A DNA stretch of 64,000 nucleotides from Sphingomonas arvum. GTDB lineage: Bacteria; Pseudomonadota; Alphaproteobacteria; Sphingomonadales; Sphingomonadaceae. The position numbers and the translations under genes are program-made. Location: contig NZ_JAPDOB010000002.1 of the NCBI RefSeq assembly GCF_026013565.1, positions 558,001 through 622,000 on the forward strand. Reading direction: 5' to 3'. This document shows, in pieces, positions 46,348 to 54,534 of the stretch. The notes under the pieces were generated by a model, which was not told where the DNA came from, ran no database searches, and worked only from the letters and a program-made list of their open reading frames with translations. Each line of letters begins with the position of its first letter. Position 1 is the stretch's first letter.

Positions 46348-48021
46348 TTAGGTACGCGCCCGTTCCCGTAGCTTGGTGATCGTGCTTGCATGGCTGATCA
46401 CCTCCACGTCCGTCTTCACGTGAAGGAGCCGAATACCGCTCCCGCTCAGCGCCTCGTCCAGCGCGGGCCCGAACTCTTCCGTCCGCGCGACGGTCGCGGC
46501 CCAGCCGCCGTACGCCCGTGCCAGCGCCGCAAAATCTGGGTTCCTGAGCTCGGTCGCCGACAGCCGCTCCGGATACTCGCGCTCCTGGTGCATGCGGATG
46601 GTGCCATAGCTTGAGTTGTCGACCACTATGACCAGCAGATCCGCGCCATATTGCGCGGCGGTCGCCAGCTCCTGTCCGTTCATCAGGAAGTCGCCGTCAC
46701 CCGCGACGCACAGCACCTGCCGACCACGAAACCGCACCGCCGCAGCAACGGCCGCGGGCAGGCCATAACCCATGGTTCCGCTGGTCGGCGCCAGCTGCGT
46801 CGGACAGTCGGAGTAACGCCAGTACCGATGTACCCAGCCCGAGAAGTTGCCCGCCCCGTTGCACACGATCGTGTCCGCCGGCAGCCGCTCGCGCAGCAGC
46901 TTCATGCATGGTCCCAGGTCCATCGCCACACCGTCCCGCGGCCTGGGCTCGCTCCATTCCAGCCACTCTGCATGCGCCTCGTCGCCGGCGCCGAACCGCA
47001 CCAGTTCCGGATCGTCCCACGCATCAACGATCTCGGCGAACTCGCCCATGTCGGCGGCGATCGGCAAGTCGGCATGGTAGACGCGGCCAAGCTCCGTCGG
47101 ATCGGGATGGACGTGCACCAAGGTCTGTCCCGGATGGTCTGGCGTAATCAACGTATAGCCGTCGGTGGTCGCCTCACCTAGGCGCGCGCCGACCACCAGC
47201 AGCAGGTCGGCGTCCCTGATCCGTTGCTGCAGCTTCGGATTCGGCCCGTAACCAAGGTTGCCGGCATAGACGGGGCAGTCGTTGGCGACCGAGTCCTGCC
47301 GCCGGAACGCCGCCGCGACGGGCAAGCCGTGGCGTGCGGCGAAGCTGGCGAAGTGGTGTGCCGCGCGCGGGCTCCAGTCGGCTCCGCCGACGATCGCCAC
47401 CGGCGCCGCGGCTTCCTTCAACAGCTCGAACAGCGCCGCTACCGCGCCCGGCTCGGGGCTTTCCACCACGACCGGCACCGGCATCCGGTCGGGCACCGCC
47501 ACTTCGTCCCGCAGCATGTCCTCCGGCAGCGCCAGCACAACCGGCCCGGGCCGCCCGCTGGTCGCCACCCGCCACGCCCGTGCGACATATTCCGGAATGC
47601 GCCGCGCATCGTCGATCCGCGCCGCCCACTTGGCGATCGGAGCGAAGAAGGCGGTCAAGTCTACCTCCTGGAACCCTTCGCGATCCTTGTCGCGCCGGTC
47701 GAGGTCGCCGACGAACAGGATCATCGGCGTCGAATCCTGAAATGCCACGTGCACGCCCGCGCTGGCGTTGGTCGCGCCGGGTCCGCGAGTCACGAACGCC
47801 ACCCCCGGTCGCCCGGTCAGCTTGCCGTCCGCGTCGGCCATGTAGGCGACGCCGCCCTCCTGCCGGCACACCACCGTCTCTATTTCGGGCGTGTCGTGCA
47901 GCGCGTCGAGCACGGCCAGAAAGCTCTCGCCCGGCACGGTGAAGATCCTGTCGCAGCCATTGAGGACCAGCTGGTCGACGAGCACGCGCCCGCCGGAACG
48001 AAGGGGAGGGGTGTCGGTCAT
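46348..48021 (-). CDS. Thiamine diphosphate-binding enzyme, acetolactate-synthase-like
   Basis: A 557-residue ThDP enzyme with the three-domain plan of acetolactate synthase and benzoylformate decarboxylase. The catalytic Glu lies in VVCRQEGGVAYMADADG (about 48-51), and the cofactor motif is GDGDFLMNGQELATAA ... VDNSSYG. No regulatory small subunit (ilvN/ilvH) accompanies it, so it is probably catabolic or of unknown substrate rather than a valine/isoleucine enzyme. It lies 10 bases after cmk on the same strand. Confidence 0.85.
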   Translation of the reverse strand: MTDTPPLRSGGRVLVDQLVLNGCDRIFTVPGESFLAVLDALHDTPEIETVVCRQEGGVAYMADADGKLTGRPGVAFVTRGPGATNASAGVHVAFQDSTPMILFVGDLDRRDKDREGFQEVDLTAFFAPIAKWAARIDDARRIPEYVARAWRVATSGRPGPVVLALPEDMLRDEVAVPDRMPVPVVVESPEPGAVAALFELLKEAAAPVAIVGGADWSPRAAHHFASFAARHGLPVAAAFRRQDSVANDCPVYAGNLGYGPNPKLQQRIRDADLLLVVGARLGEATTDGYTLITPDHPGQTLVHVHPDPTELGRVYHADLPIAADMGEFAEIVDAWDDPELVRFGAGDEAHAEWLEWSEPRPRDGVAMDLGPCMKLLRERLPADTIVCNGAGNFSGWVHRYWRYSDCPTQLAPTSGTMGYGLPAAVAAAVRFRGRQVLCVAGDGDFLMNGQELATAAQYGADLLVIVVDNSSYGTIRMHQEREYPERLSATELRNPDFAALARAYGGWAATVARTEEFGPALDEALSGSGIRLLHVKTDVEVISHASTITKLRERART

Positions 48022-48031
48022 GGCCGCGGCT

Positions 48032-48676
48032 CTAGACCGCCGCCAGCCTCGCCTCAACCAGCCGGATCGCCTCGGCTACCGCGGCCTCGCGATCAAGCAT
48101 GCTGGTGTCGAGCAGCAGCGCGTCGGCCGCCTGCTTAAGCGGCGCCGCTGAACGATGGCTATCGCGCTCGTCGCGCGCCCGAATGTCCAGCAGTACGTCG
48201 GGATAGTGCACCGGCATGCCTCGCGCCTGAAGCTCCGCCACCCGCCGCTCCGCCCTGACTTCGGGCGAGGCGGTGACGAACAGCTTGGCCGTGGCGCCCG
48301 GCGCGATCACCGTCCCAATGTCCCGCCCGTCAAGCACCGCGCCGTCCGGCTGCCCGGCAAACTCCTGTTGCCGCTCCAACAAGGCCTGCCGCACCGCCGG
48401 GTAGGCCGAAATCCGGCTTGCGACCCCGCCTACCGTTTCGCTGCGGAGCTCGGCGTCATCTATCAGAGACCCGATCGCGTCGCATGCCCGCAAGGCCGCG
48501 AACTCACTGTCAGGATCCCCGCCCCATCGCAGCAGGCTAAGGGCCACGGCCCGGTACAACATGCCGGTATCCATGTGCGGCAGACCGAAGCGGGCGGCCA
48601 ATGCACGGGCGACCGTGCCCTTGCCGCTGGCGGCCGGGCCGTCCACGGCAATGACGAGGGAAGGGGGGGTGGGCAC
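48032..48676 (-). CDS. cmk: Cytidylate kinase
   Basis: A 214-residue (d)CMP kinase. The P-loop DGPAASGKGT (12-21) is followed by HMDTGMLYRAVAL, and DGRDIGTVIAPGATAKLFVTAS holds the NMP-binding residues; RDERDSHRSAAPL is the conserved lid. The start is GTG 48676. In many relatives it lies between aroA and rpsA; here neither is present and a ThDP enzyme follows. Confidence 0.94.
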   Translation of the reverse strand: MPTPPSLVIAVDGPAASGKGTVARALAARFGLPHMDTGMLYRAVALSLLRWGGDPDSEFAALRACDAIGSLIDDAELRSETVGGVASRISAYPAVRQALLERQQEFAGQPDGAVLDGRDIGTVIAPGATAKLFVTASPEVRAERRVAELQARGMPVHYPDVLLDIRARDERDSHRSAAPLKQAADALLLDTSMLDREAAVAEAIRLVEARLAAV

Positions 48677-48775
48677 GGCTCGCGGCTTTGACAGCCACCC
48701 CCCGCTATGGCAAGGCGCCGGCCGATTTGGTCCGGGCTGCCGCCCACGGGCCCGTGTGACAATTGGAGTTTTCCC

Positions 48776-49105
48776 ATGGTGAAGCCCGAGTGGGGCCACA
48801 AGCGCACCTGCCCCAAGTGCTCGACGCGTTTCTACGACCTCGGCAAGGATGACCCGGTCACCTGCATCGAGTGCGGCAACACGTTCGTGCCCGAGCCGGT
48901 GCTCAAGTCCAAGCAGCCGATGCCGTTCGAAGCAGCGCCCGTCGCCGCCGCGCCCGAAGCCAATGCGGATCAGGACCTCGGTGCCGAGGACCTGGCCCTG
49001 CCCGACGAGGACGAGGAGCCCAGCGCCGACGACGAAGTCGACATCGGCACGGGCGACGACGACCTGGGCGTCGAAGCCGCGGACGACGACGAGGAAAATC
49101 TCTAA
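48776..49105 (+). CDS. TIGR02300 (FYDLN acid) family protein
   Basis: A 109-residue acidic protein. The N-terminus WGHKRTCPKCSTRFYDLGKDDP has a CPxC pair matched by CIEC downstream (a small zinc ribbon), and the last 60 residues are almost all Asp, Glu, Ala and Pro. This is the FYDLN family, found only in Alphaproteobacteria, of unknown function. ATG 48776 follows TTGGAG. It is next to cmk and a tRNA-Ala. Confidence 0.9.
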   Translation: MVKPEWGHKRTCPKCSTRFYDLGKDDPVTCIECGNTFVPEPVLKSKQPMPFEAAPVAAAPEANADQDLGAEDLALPDEDEEPSADDEVDIGTGDDDLGVEAADDDEENL

Positions 49106-49150
49106 CAGGGGGTTTGACCCGCGCCGTGAATTCCCTAAAGGCGCGGGGAC

Positions 49151-49226
49151 GGGGCCGTAGCTCAGCTGGGAGAGCGTCGCAATGGCATTGCGAAGGTCAG
49201 GGGTTCGATCCCCCTCGGCTCCACCA
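49151..49226 (+). tRNA. tRNA-Ala (anticodon GGC)
   Basis: Acceptor GGGGCCG pairs with CGGCTCC, the D-arm holds TAGCTCAGCTGGGAGAGC, the anticodon loop ATGGCAT gives GGC, and the T-loop is GGGTTCGATCCCC. CCA is encoded at 49224-49226. It reads alanine GCC/GCU. Confidence 0.95.
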
Positions 49227-49244
49227 ATTCTCTGAATTAAAAAC

Positions 49245-49272
49245 AAGGCCGTCCGGAAGGGCGGCCTTTTTT
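49245..49272 (+). terminator. Rho-independent terminator after tRNA-Ala
   Basis: A 10-bp stem (49245-49254 with 49259-49268) closed by a GGAA tetraloop and followed by TTTTC. Confidence 0.88.
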
Positions 49273-49311
49273 CTTGTGTCACGTACAGGCGGCTCTGTTC
49301 CGTTCGACAGG

Positions 49312-49347
49312 CAAAAGAAAAGCGGCGGCGCCTTTCGACGCCGCCGC
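49312..49347 (-). terminator. Rho-independent terminator after the Flp pilin gene
   Basis: On the minus strand GCGGCGGCG pairs with CGCCGCCGC (49322-49330 with 49339-49347), followed by TTTTCTTTTG. It lies 24 bases after the pilin stop. Confidence 0.82.
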
Positions 49348-49370
49348 CAATCCTTGCCTAGCTGGCTCGC

Positions 49371-49559
49371 TTACGCGGTCGGCGTGACGTTCGCGCCGCT
49401 CAGCTTGTTCGACACGCTGCCGAAGGTCGTGCTCAGCTGGTTGCCAACGGCACCCAGGGCGGCGATGCAGGCGACGGCGATCAGCGCGGCGATCAGGCCG
49501 TACTCGATCGCGGTGGCGCCGTCTTCGTTCTTGATGAACTGCTTGATGAAAGTCGACAT
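49371..49559 (-). CDS. Flp/Fap-type pilin
   Basis: A 62-residue Flp pilin. The short basic leader is cut by a prepilin peptidase before the hydrophobic segment; GATAIEYGLIAALIAVACIAAL is the pilin signature with the conserved E and Y (ATAIEYGLIA). It forms tad-type adhesive pili. AGGAGA precedes the ATG. No tad/cpa assembly genes are nearby, so it depends on a locus elsewhere. Confidence 0.93.
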   Translation of the reverse strand: MSTFIKQFIKNEDGATAIEYGLIAALIAVACIAALGAVGNQLSTTFGSVSNKLSGANVTPTA

Positions 49560-49713
49560 GTCCGGTCTCCTAGTTCCACACTTTGGGCTTGAGGCCCGAC
49601 CGGCGTCCGCATCAGAACGGCGTCGGTTGAGTGCAGTCCTACGAGTCGTTGGTTGAGAAGCGGTTAAAGCCGAACCCTAACGGCTGTTCACGAATGGACG
49701 ACCGAAACTCTCA

Positions 49714-51711
49714 TCATAGACGATCCAGCAGCTTTCCGGCCTCGCGCAGCACATCGTCGACCCACTCCGGCCGCGGCCCGTCCCAGTCGGCCGGCAGCGG
49801 GCTTTTGCGCGATGGCGGCGGTAGGGGCCGCGGCGGCTGGTAATCGCCCGGCAGGCTGGTGGCGTTGCGTCCGTCGATGCTCAGGGCCGGGGCCATGAAC
49901 GAGCGCCAGATCTGCGCCGGCGCGGTGCCACCGCTCATGCTCCGCGACATCGGCTGGTTGTCGTCGCGTCCAACCCATACGCCGACCACCAGGTCGCCGG
50001 CGAAGCCGACGAACAGCGCGTCGCGATTATCCTGGCTGGTGCCGGTTTTGCCGAACGTCGGCGTGCTGAGCGCCGCGCGGCGGCCCGTGCCCTCGTTCGC
50101 CGCCGCCCACAGCAGGTCCAGCATCGGCTTCCAGTCGCGTCGCCGATCCAGTGTTCCGCCGCGCCCGAAAAAGACGGAGGACAGTCCCTCGTCCTGCTTG
50201 ATGGCTTCCGGCGGCAGGCCGGCGGCGCGGACCGGGTAGTGCCCGCTTGCCACCGCCGCATAGGCGGTGGTCAGCTCCAGCAGGCTTACCCCCGCCGTGC
50301 CGAGTGCCACGCTTGGCGTACTGGGCAGCGGCGTGCTGATCCCGAGGTCCCGCGCGGCCCGCAGCACATTGGCCCGTCCAACGGCTTCGGACAGCCGCAC
50401 CGTTGCCGCGTTGCTCGATCGCGCGAACGCCTCCTTCATCGTGATCTCGCCGCGATACACGCCGTCGCTGTTGGCCGGCTTCCAGCCATCGATGGTGATT
50501 GGTGTGTCCGACAGCTTGCTGTCCGGGGTCCACCCGGCGCGCAGCGCGGCGAGATAGACGAACAGCTTGAACGCGCTGCCTGGCTGCCGCCGCGCCTGGG
50601 TGGCCCGGTTAAACGGCGAGCTCTTGTAGCTTGTGCCGCCGACCATCGCGACCACCCGGCCGTCTGGCCGCATCGCCACTAGCGCCGCCTGCGCCCCGTT
50701 CAGCTTGGCACTGGACACCGCCCGCACCGCCAGCCGCTGCAGGTCCGCATCCAACGTCGTGCGCACCTGCACTTCGCCGAAGTCGGCTTGGAAGGCATCG
50801 GCCGCCTGCGGCGCGACCCAGTCGGCGAAGTAGGTCCCGGTCGGTACCTTGCGCGCGTTCGCGATCGGCCGCGCCGAGCGGGTTGCGCGCGCGCGCGACA
50901 TGCTGATTACGCCCGTGTCGGCCATCTCCTGCAGCACCAGCCGCGAGCGCTTCTGGGCGGCCGGGAGGTTGCGCGTCGGCGCCAGCCGGGAGGGCGCCTG
51001 CACCATGCCCGCCAGCATCGCCGACTGCGCCAGCGACAGGTTCTCCGGCGAGCGACCGAAATAATGGTGGGCGGCCGCCCGGAGCCCGTACACGCCGTCA
51101 CCAAAATAGACCGACGACAGGTAGCGCGACAGGATCTCGTCCTTGCTCAGCCAGGCCTCCAGCCAGAAGGCGATGATCACCTCCTGCGCCTTGCGCTTGA
51201 GGTTGCGGTCGGCGCTGAGGAAGCTGGTCTTGGCCAGCTGCTGGGTGATCGTGCTGCCGCCCTGTCGAACGCCGCCGGACGAGAAGTTCGCCACCATCGC
51301 CCGCCCGATCGCGCGCGGGTCCACGCCCCAATGCCGGTAGAAGCGGCGGTCTTCGATCGCCACGAAGGCAGCCGGGGTGAGTGGATTCAACCGCGTCACG
51401 TCCACCGGCGCTTCCTTGATCGCCCCGCGCCGGGCGATCGGCTGCCCCTCGGCCGACACCATCAGCATGGCCGGATCGGGCAGCGGCTCCAACGCACGGC
51501 CCAGCGGGGCGGTGAAGATCAGCCACAGGATGACAACCAGCAGCGCGGCGAAGAAGCCGGTCACCCCCCATCGCAGCCAGCGCCGGCGGCGGCGCGGCGG
51601 CGGCGCCTCGACCTCGTACTCATAGGGCGGCGGCGGCGGCGCGAATGGATCCGGCAGCTCCTCCATCGGCCGGCCGTCGCGTCGAATCCAGGGTGAGTCG
51701 CGGTCGGCCAT
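49714..51711 (-). CDS. Class A penicillin-binding protein (transglycosylase/transpeptidase)
   Basis: A 665-residue bifunctional peptidoglycan synthase. A proline-rich cytoplasmic N-terminus is followed by one membrane helix (about 50-70). The glycosyltransferase domain has EDRRFYRHWGVD and GGSTITQQLAKTSFL; the transpeptidase has SxxK at S379-AFK, SSN in FARSSNAATVRL and KTGTS at K555. It lacks the OB-fold insert of PBP1A. The tail is Pro/Arg-rich. Confidence 0.92.
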   Translation of the reverse strand: MADRDSPWIRRDGRPMEELPDPFAPPPPPYEYEVEAPPPRRRRRWLRWGVTGFFAALLVVILWLIFTAPLGRALEPLPDPAMLMVSAEGQPIARRGAIKEAPVDVTRLNPLTPAAFVAIEDRRFYRHWGVDPRAIGRAMVANFSSGGVRQGGSTITQQLAKTSFLSADRNLKRKAQEVIIAFWLEAWLSKDEILSRYLSSVYFGDGVYGLRAAAHHYFGRSPENLSLAQSAMLAGMVQAPSRLAPTRNLPAAQKRSRLVLQEMADTGVISMSRARATRSARPIANARKVPTGTYFADWVAPQAADAFQADFGEVQVRTTLDADLQRLAVRAVSSAKLNGAQAALVAMRPDGRVVAMVGGTSYKSSPFNRATQARRQPGSAFKLFVYLAALRAGWTPDSKLSDTPITIDGWKPANSDGVYRGEITMKEAFARSSNAATVRLSEAVGRANVLRAARDLGISTPLPSTPSVALGTAGVSLLELTTAYAAVASGHYPVRAAGLPPEAIKQDEGLSSVFFGRGGTLDRRRDWKPMLDLLWAAANEGTGRRAALSTPTFGKTGTSQDNRDALFVGFAGDLVVGVWVGRDDNQPMSRSMSGGTAPAQIWRSFMAPALSIDGRNATSLPGDYQPPRPLPPPSRKSPLPADWDGPRPEWVDDVLREAGKLLDRL

Positions 51712-51811
51712 ACGCTTGCGAACCCTTGTTGAACTGGCTTAGCCGCCTAATACAGTGCGCGCGCCTTGTGAAGGCTTGGGATTGAACGGGCTGAACGCTA
51801 AAGCAAGGCAG

Positions 51812-53260
51812 ATGAATGCACGCCGACTTGTCCTGCTCGCCGCCGCGCTGCTCGCCGCGGGCTGTCGCAAGCAGGAGGAGGGGGCGGTCCGTGTGACGGT
51901 GATTGGCGAGCCGCCCGCGATCGTTGATCCTGCCGCTGCCCCGCTGACCGAGCCGCAGGCCGTGCTCCTCGCCAACACGGCGCAGGGGCTGGTCCGGTTC
52001 GATGCCGCCGGCAACATCGTCGCTGGCCTCGCCGAGCGCTGGAACGTGTCGGACGACGGCCTCAGCTACATCTTCCGGCTGCAGACCGGCACCTGGCCTT
52101 CAGGCCGCAAGATCAGCGCCCAGGACGTCGCCCGCCTGCTCCGCCGGCAGACGGCGCGGGCCAGCCGCAACCCGGTCAAGGACACGGTTGGCGCTATCAA
52201 GCAGATCGTCGCCATGACCGACCGCGTGCTGGCCATCGAGCTGTCGGCGCCGCGGCCCAACCTGCTGCAGCTGCTCGCCCAACCGGAATTCGCACTGGTC
52301 CGAAGCGGGCAGGGGACCGGCCCATTCATCGCCACCCCGTCTGGGGATGGCCTGCGGCTCGTCCGCGAGCTGCCGGTAGGCGAGGAGGAGCAGCCCCGGC
52401 GCGAGACCGTCCAGCTGACCGCCGCCAATGTCGAAGCCGCCGTCCGCGCCTTCGCCGGTGACCGCACCGACCTGGTCCTTGGCGGGCGTTTCAGCGACCT
52501 GGGCGTCGCGCTCGGCACCCGCCTGCCGCGCGGCGTGCTGCGTTTCGATCCCGCCTCCGGCCTGTTCGGCCTCGTCCCCGCCCGCGCTACCGGCCCCGCC
52601 GCCGACAAGGCGGTTCGCGTCCTCCTTGATCAGGCGCTTGACCGTGATGCGCTGGTCGCCGCGTTGGGTGTTGCCGACCTTGTGGCCCGCGCCTCGATCC
52701 TAGAGCCCGGGCTCGACGGCGGCCTCCCCCCAGCCGTGCCGCCCTGGACCGCCCAGCCGTTGGCGGATCGCCAGGCAGCCTTGTCCGCTGAGGCCGCCCG
52801 TTTGTTGCCGCGCGAAGAAGGCCAACCGCAGCCAACGATTCGCGTGGTCCTGCCGGAGGGGCCCGGCGCCGCCATCCTGCTCCAGCGGCTGCGCACTGAT
52901 TGGGGCGCCCTCGGCCTTGCGGTCGAGCTCGCCGGCAAGGGCGCTCCGGCCGACTTCCGCCTCCTAGACCAGGTCGCCCCATCGACCTCCCCGGCCTGGT
53001 TCCTGCGCACGTTCCGCTGCGACGCCGTTCCGGTCTGCTCCGCGCCAGCGGACGAACGGCTCGAAGCGGCGCGGGCCACCCTGGACCCGCGCCAGCGCGC
53101 CCAGTTCTTGTTCGAAGCCGAGCGACTGATGCGAGACGATGTGTTGTTCCTGCCGCTGAGCGCCCCCGTTCGCTGGTCACTCAACCGCAACCTGCCCGGC
53201 TTTGTCGAGAACCGTTTCGCGCGCCATTCGCTTATCGATCTGCGCAATCGACCGGAGTAG
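51812..53260 (+). CDS. Peptide/nickel-type ABC substrate-binding lipoprotein (SBP family 5)
   Basis: A 482-residue lipoprotein (lipobox LLAAGC near residue 17; ATG 51812 preceded by AAGGCAG). The fold follows the DppA/OppA family: LVRFDAAGNIVAGLAERWNVSDDGLSYIFRL and later VRVLLDQALDRDALVAAL. No permease or ATPase genes adjoin, so it is an orphan binding protein or works with a distant transporter. Confidence 0.85.
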   Translation: MNARRLVLLAAALLAAGCRKQEEGAVRVTVIGEPPAIVDPAAAPLTEPQAVLLANTAQGLVRFDAAGNIVAGLAERWNVSDDGLSYIFRLQTGTWPSGRKISAQDVARLLRRQTARASRNPVKDTVGAIKQIVAMTDRVLAIELSAPRPNLLQLLAQPEFALVRSGQGTGPFIATPSGDGLRLVRELPVGEEEQPRRETVQLTAANVEAAVRAFAGDRTDLVLGGRFSDLGVALGTRLPRGVLRFDPASGLFGLVPARATGPAADKAVRVLLDQALDRDALVAALGVADLVARASILEPGLDGGLPPAVPPWTAQPLADRQAALSAEAARLLPREEGQPQPTIRVVLPEGPGAAILLQRLRTDWGALGLAVELAGKGAPADFRLLDQVAPSTSPAWFLRTFRCDAVPVCSAPADERLEAARATLDPRQRAQFLFEAERLMRDDVLFLPLSAPVRWSLNRNLPGFVENRFARHSLIDLRNRPE

Positions 53261-53267
53261 CTCACGA

Positions 53268-53702
53268 ATGGCCGTCCGCCCCGACAAGTTCACCCGTCCC
53301 GTCCTGCCGCCCCTCGGCCGCGAGCCGCAGGACGTGCGCGAGCGGATGGAGGCGCTGGAAAAGCTGCTCGAGCGGATGGTCGTCATCCCCGGCATCAACC
53401 GTCCGGTCGGACTCGACGTGCTGCTCGATTTTATCCCGGGCGTGGGGCCGACGATTGCCGCGGGGCTGGGCGCCTATCTTGCCTGGGAAGCGAAGAATCT
53501 CGGCATGTCGAAATGGCAGCTGACCCGCATGGGCGGCAACATCGGCGTCGACTGGCTGCTCGGCCTGATCCCGTTCGTCGGCGCCGTCCCCGACTTCTTC
53601 TTCCGCTCCAACACCCGCAACCTGCGCATGATCAAGCGCCACCTCGACAAGCACCACCCCAGCACCAGGATCGTCGACGTGGACGCGAGGCGCGAGAGCT
53701 AG
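53268..53702 (+). CDS. DUF4112 family membrane protein
   Basis: A 144-residue protein with the DUF4112 pattern: VVIPGINRPVGLDVLLDFIPGVGPTIAAGLGAYL followed by IGVDWLLGLIPFVGAVPDFFFRSNTRNL. Two hydrophobic hairpins probably sit in the membrane. Function is unknown. It begins 7 bases after the binding-protein gene and is likely co-transcribed. Confidence 0.87.
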   Translation: MAVRPDKFTRPVLPPLGREPQDVRERMEALEKLLERMVVIPGINRPVGLDVLLDFIPGVGPTIAAGLGAYLAWEAKNLGMSKWQLTRMGGNIGVDWLLGLIPFVGAVPDFFFRSNTRNLRMIKRHLDKHHPSTRIVDVDARRES

Positions 53703-53734
53703 CGGCGGCGGCGCACTGGATAAGGAGAACGTGA

Positions 53735-54031
53735 GTGGCGACAGCAGCAGCGGCCGTGGTGGCGAAGGCGCGCCGGGACGTCATCTCCCACTTCATGCAG
53801 GCCCGCGCGGTGGACGCGGCCTCCGCCTCCCGCTGGGTGCCCGATCGCCGGGTCCAGCGCCGGATGCTCGCCCGCCTGGTCCGCCAGGGCGTGCTGATCG
53901 AGACAGCCGCCGACGCCTACTTTCTCGACCTGCCCGCCTATGACGACTGGAAGCGAACCCTCCGCCGCCGCATCGCCCTCCTGACCGGCTCCGCCGCGCT
54001 GATCGCCGCACTCGCGGGCATCTTCGCGTAA
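53735..54031 (+). CDS. Small winged-helix-like protein with C-terminal membrane segment
   Basis: A 98-residue protein from a GTG with AAGGAG 8 bases before it. Residues about 20-65 (RRMLARLVRQGVLIETAADAYFLDL) look like a recognition helix and wing; a charged DDWKRTLRRR linker leads to a C-terminal membrane helix (ALLTGSAALIAALAGIFA). The plan matches the protein at 18275-18598. It may be a membrane-tethered DNA-binding or adaptor protein, which is inference. Confidence 0.6.
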   Translation: MATAAAAVVAKARRDVISHFMQARAVDAASASRWVPDRRVQRRMLARLVRQGVLIETAADAYFLDLPAYDDWKRTLRRRIALLTGSAALIAALAGIFA

Positions 54032-54062
54032 AAACCGCCGGATAAGCAGCCACCATCGAGGT

Positions 54063-54089
54063 CCGCTCACGACCCAAGGCAGGCTTAAG
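54063..54089. repeat. Left copy of a degenerate direct repeat
   Basis: The sequence CCGCTCACGACCCAAGGCAG (54063-54082) with the following GCTTA recurs in altered form at 54486-54512; 17 of the first 22 bases agree. It lies upstream of the RraB-like gene. Confidence 0.55.
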
Positions 54090-54144
54090 ACTCTCGATAC
54101 TAAAATCTCTGCTTTGGTAAGCATCAGCAAGGAAGAGGGATAAG

Positions 54145-54468
54145 TTGTCACTCCATGATGAGAATGCCGAAGTGCTGCGTCACATGGCAGCTGCCGGCGA
54201 CGACCTCAGGCGGCCGCGGCCGATGGATTTTAATCACATTTTCCCGACGCGAGAGGGAGCTATTGCCTTTGCGCGCCGCGTGGATGCCGAAGGGTTCTCG
54301 CCCGTGGTCCGGCCCTATGACAAACCCGGCTTCCCATTTGACGTGACAGTCACAACGGAAATGGTGGTTCCAACTTGTGATCTCATCACGGCAACCGAGC
54401 AGCGCTTGCAGGCACTCGCCGCTGAGTATGACGGGCGGGCCGACGGCTGGGGCTGCATGGAACCTTGA
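54145..54468 (+). CDS. RraB-like (RNase E inhibitor B) domain protein
   Basis: A 107-residue protein starting at a TTG with AGAGGG before it. The body (IFPTREGAIAFARRVDAEGFSPVVRPYDKPGF; ... LAAEYDGRADGWGCMEP) resembles the RraB/RNase E inhibitor domain, including the terminal YDGWGC-type ending. RraB restrains RNase E, but many RraB-like proteins are untested. Its base composition is less GC-rich than its neighbours and degenerate direct repeats flank it, suggesting acquisition. Confidence 0.72.
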   Translation: MSLHDENAEVLRHMAAAGDDLRRPRPMDFNHIFPTREGAIAFARRVDAEGFSPVVRPYDKPGFPFDVTVTTEMVVPTCDLITATEQRLQALAAEYDGRADGWGCMEP

Positions 54469-54485
54469 TTTGATTGCCCGGATGC

Positions 54486-54512
54486 CCGCTTTCCACCCAA
54501 AGCAGACCTTAG
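54486..54512. repeat. Right copy of a degenerate direct repeat
   Basis: CCGCTTTCCACCCAAAGCAG (54486-54505) and the next ACCTTA correspond to the repeat at 54063. Same orientation. Confidence 0.55.
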
Positions 54513-54534
54513 CTCAGAGCCCGTAACAGCTGCG

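Noticed and set aside
48677-49282. An N-terminal extension of cmk running through the tRNA-Ala gene
   Set aside because: It crosses a tRNA and the FYDLN gene; the P-loop lies just after GTG 48676.
49560-49713. A possible small gene upstream of the Flp pilin
   Set aside because: No frame with a ribosome site or sensible composition; it is probably the pilin promoter region.
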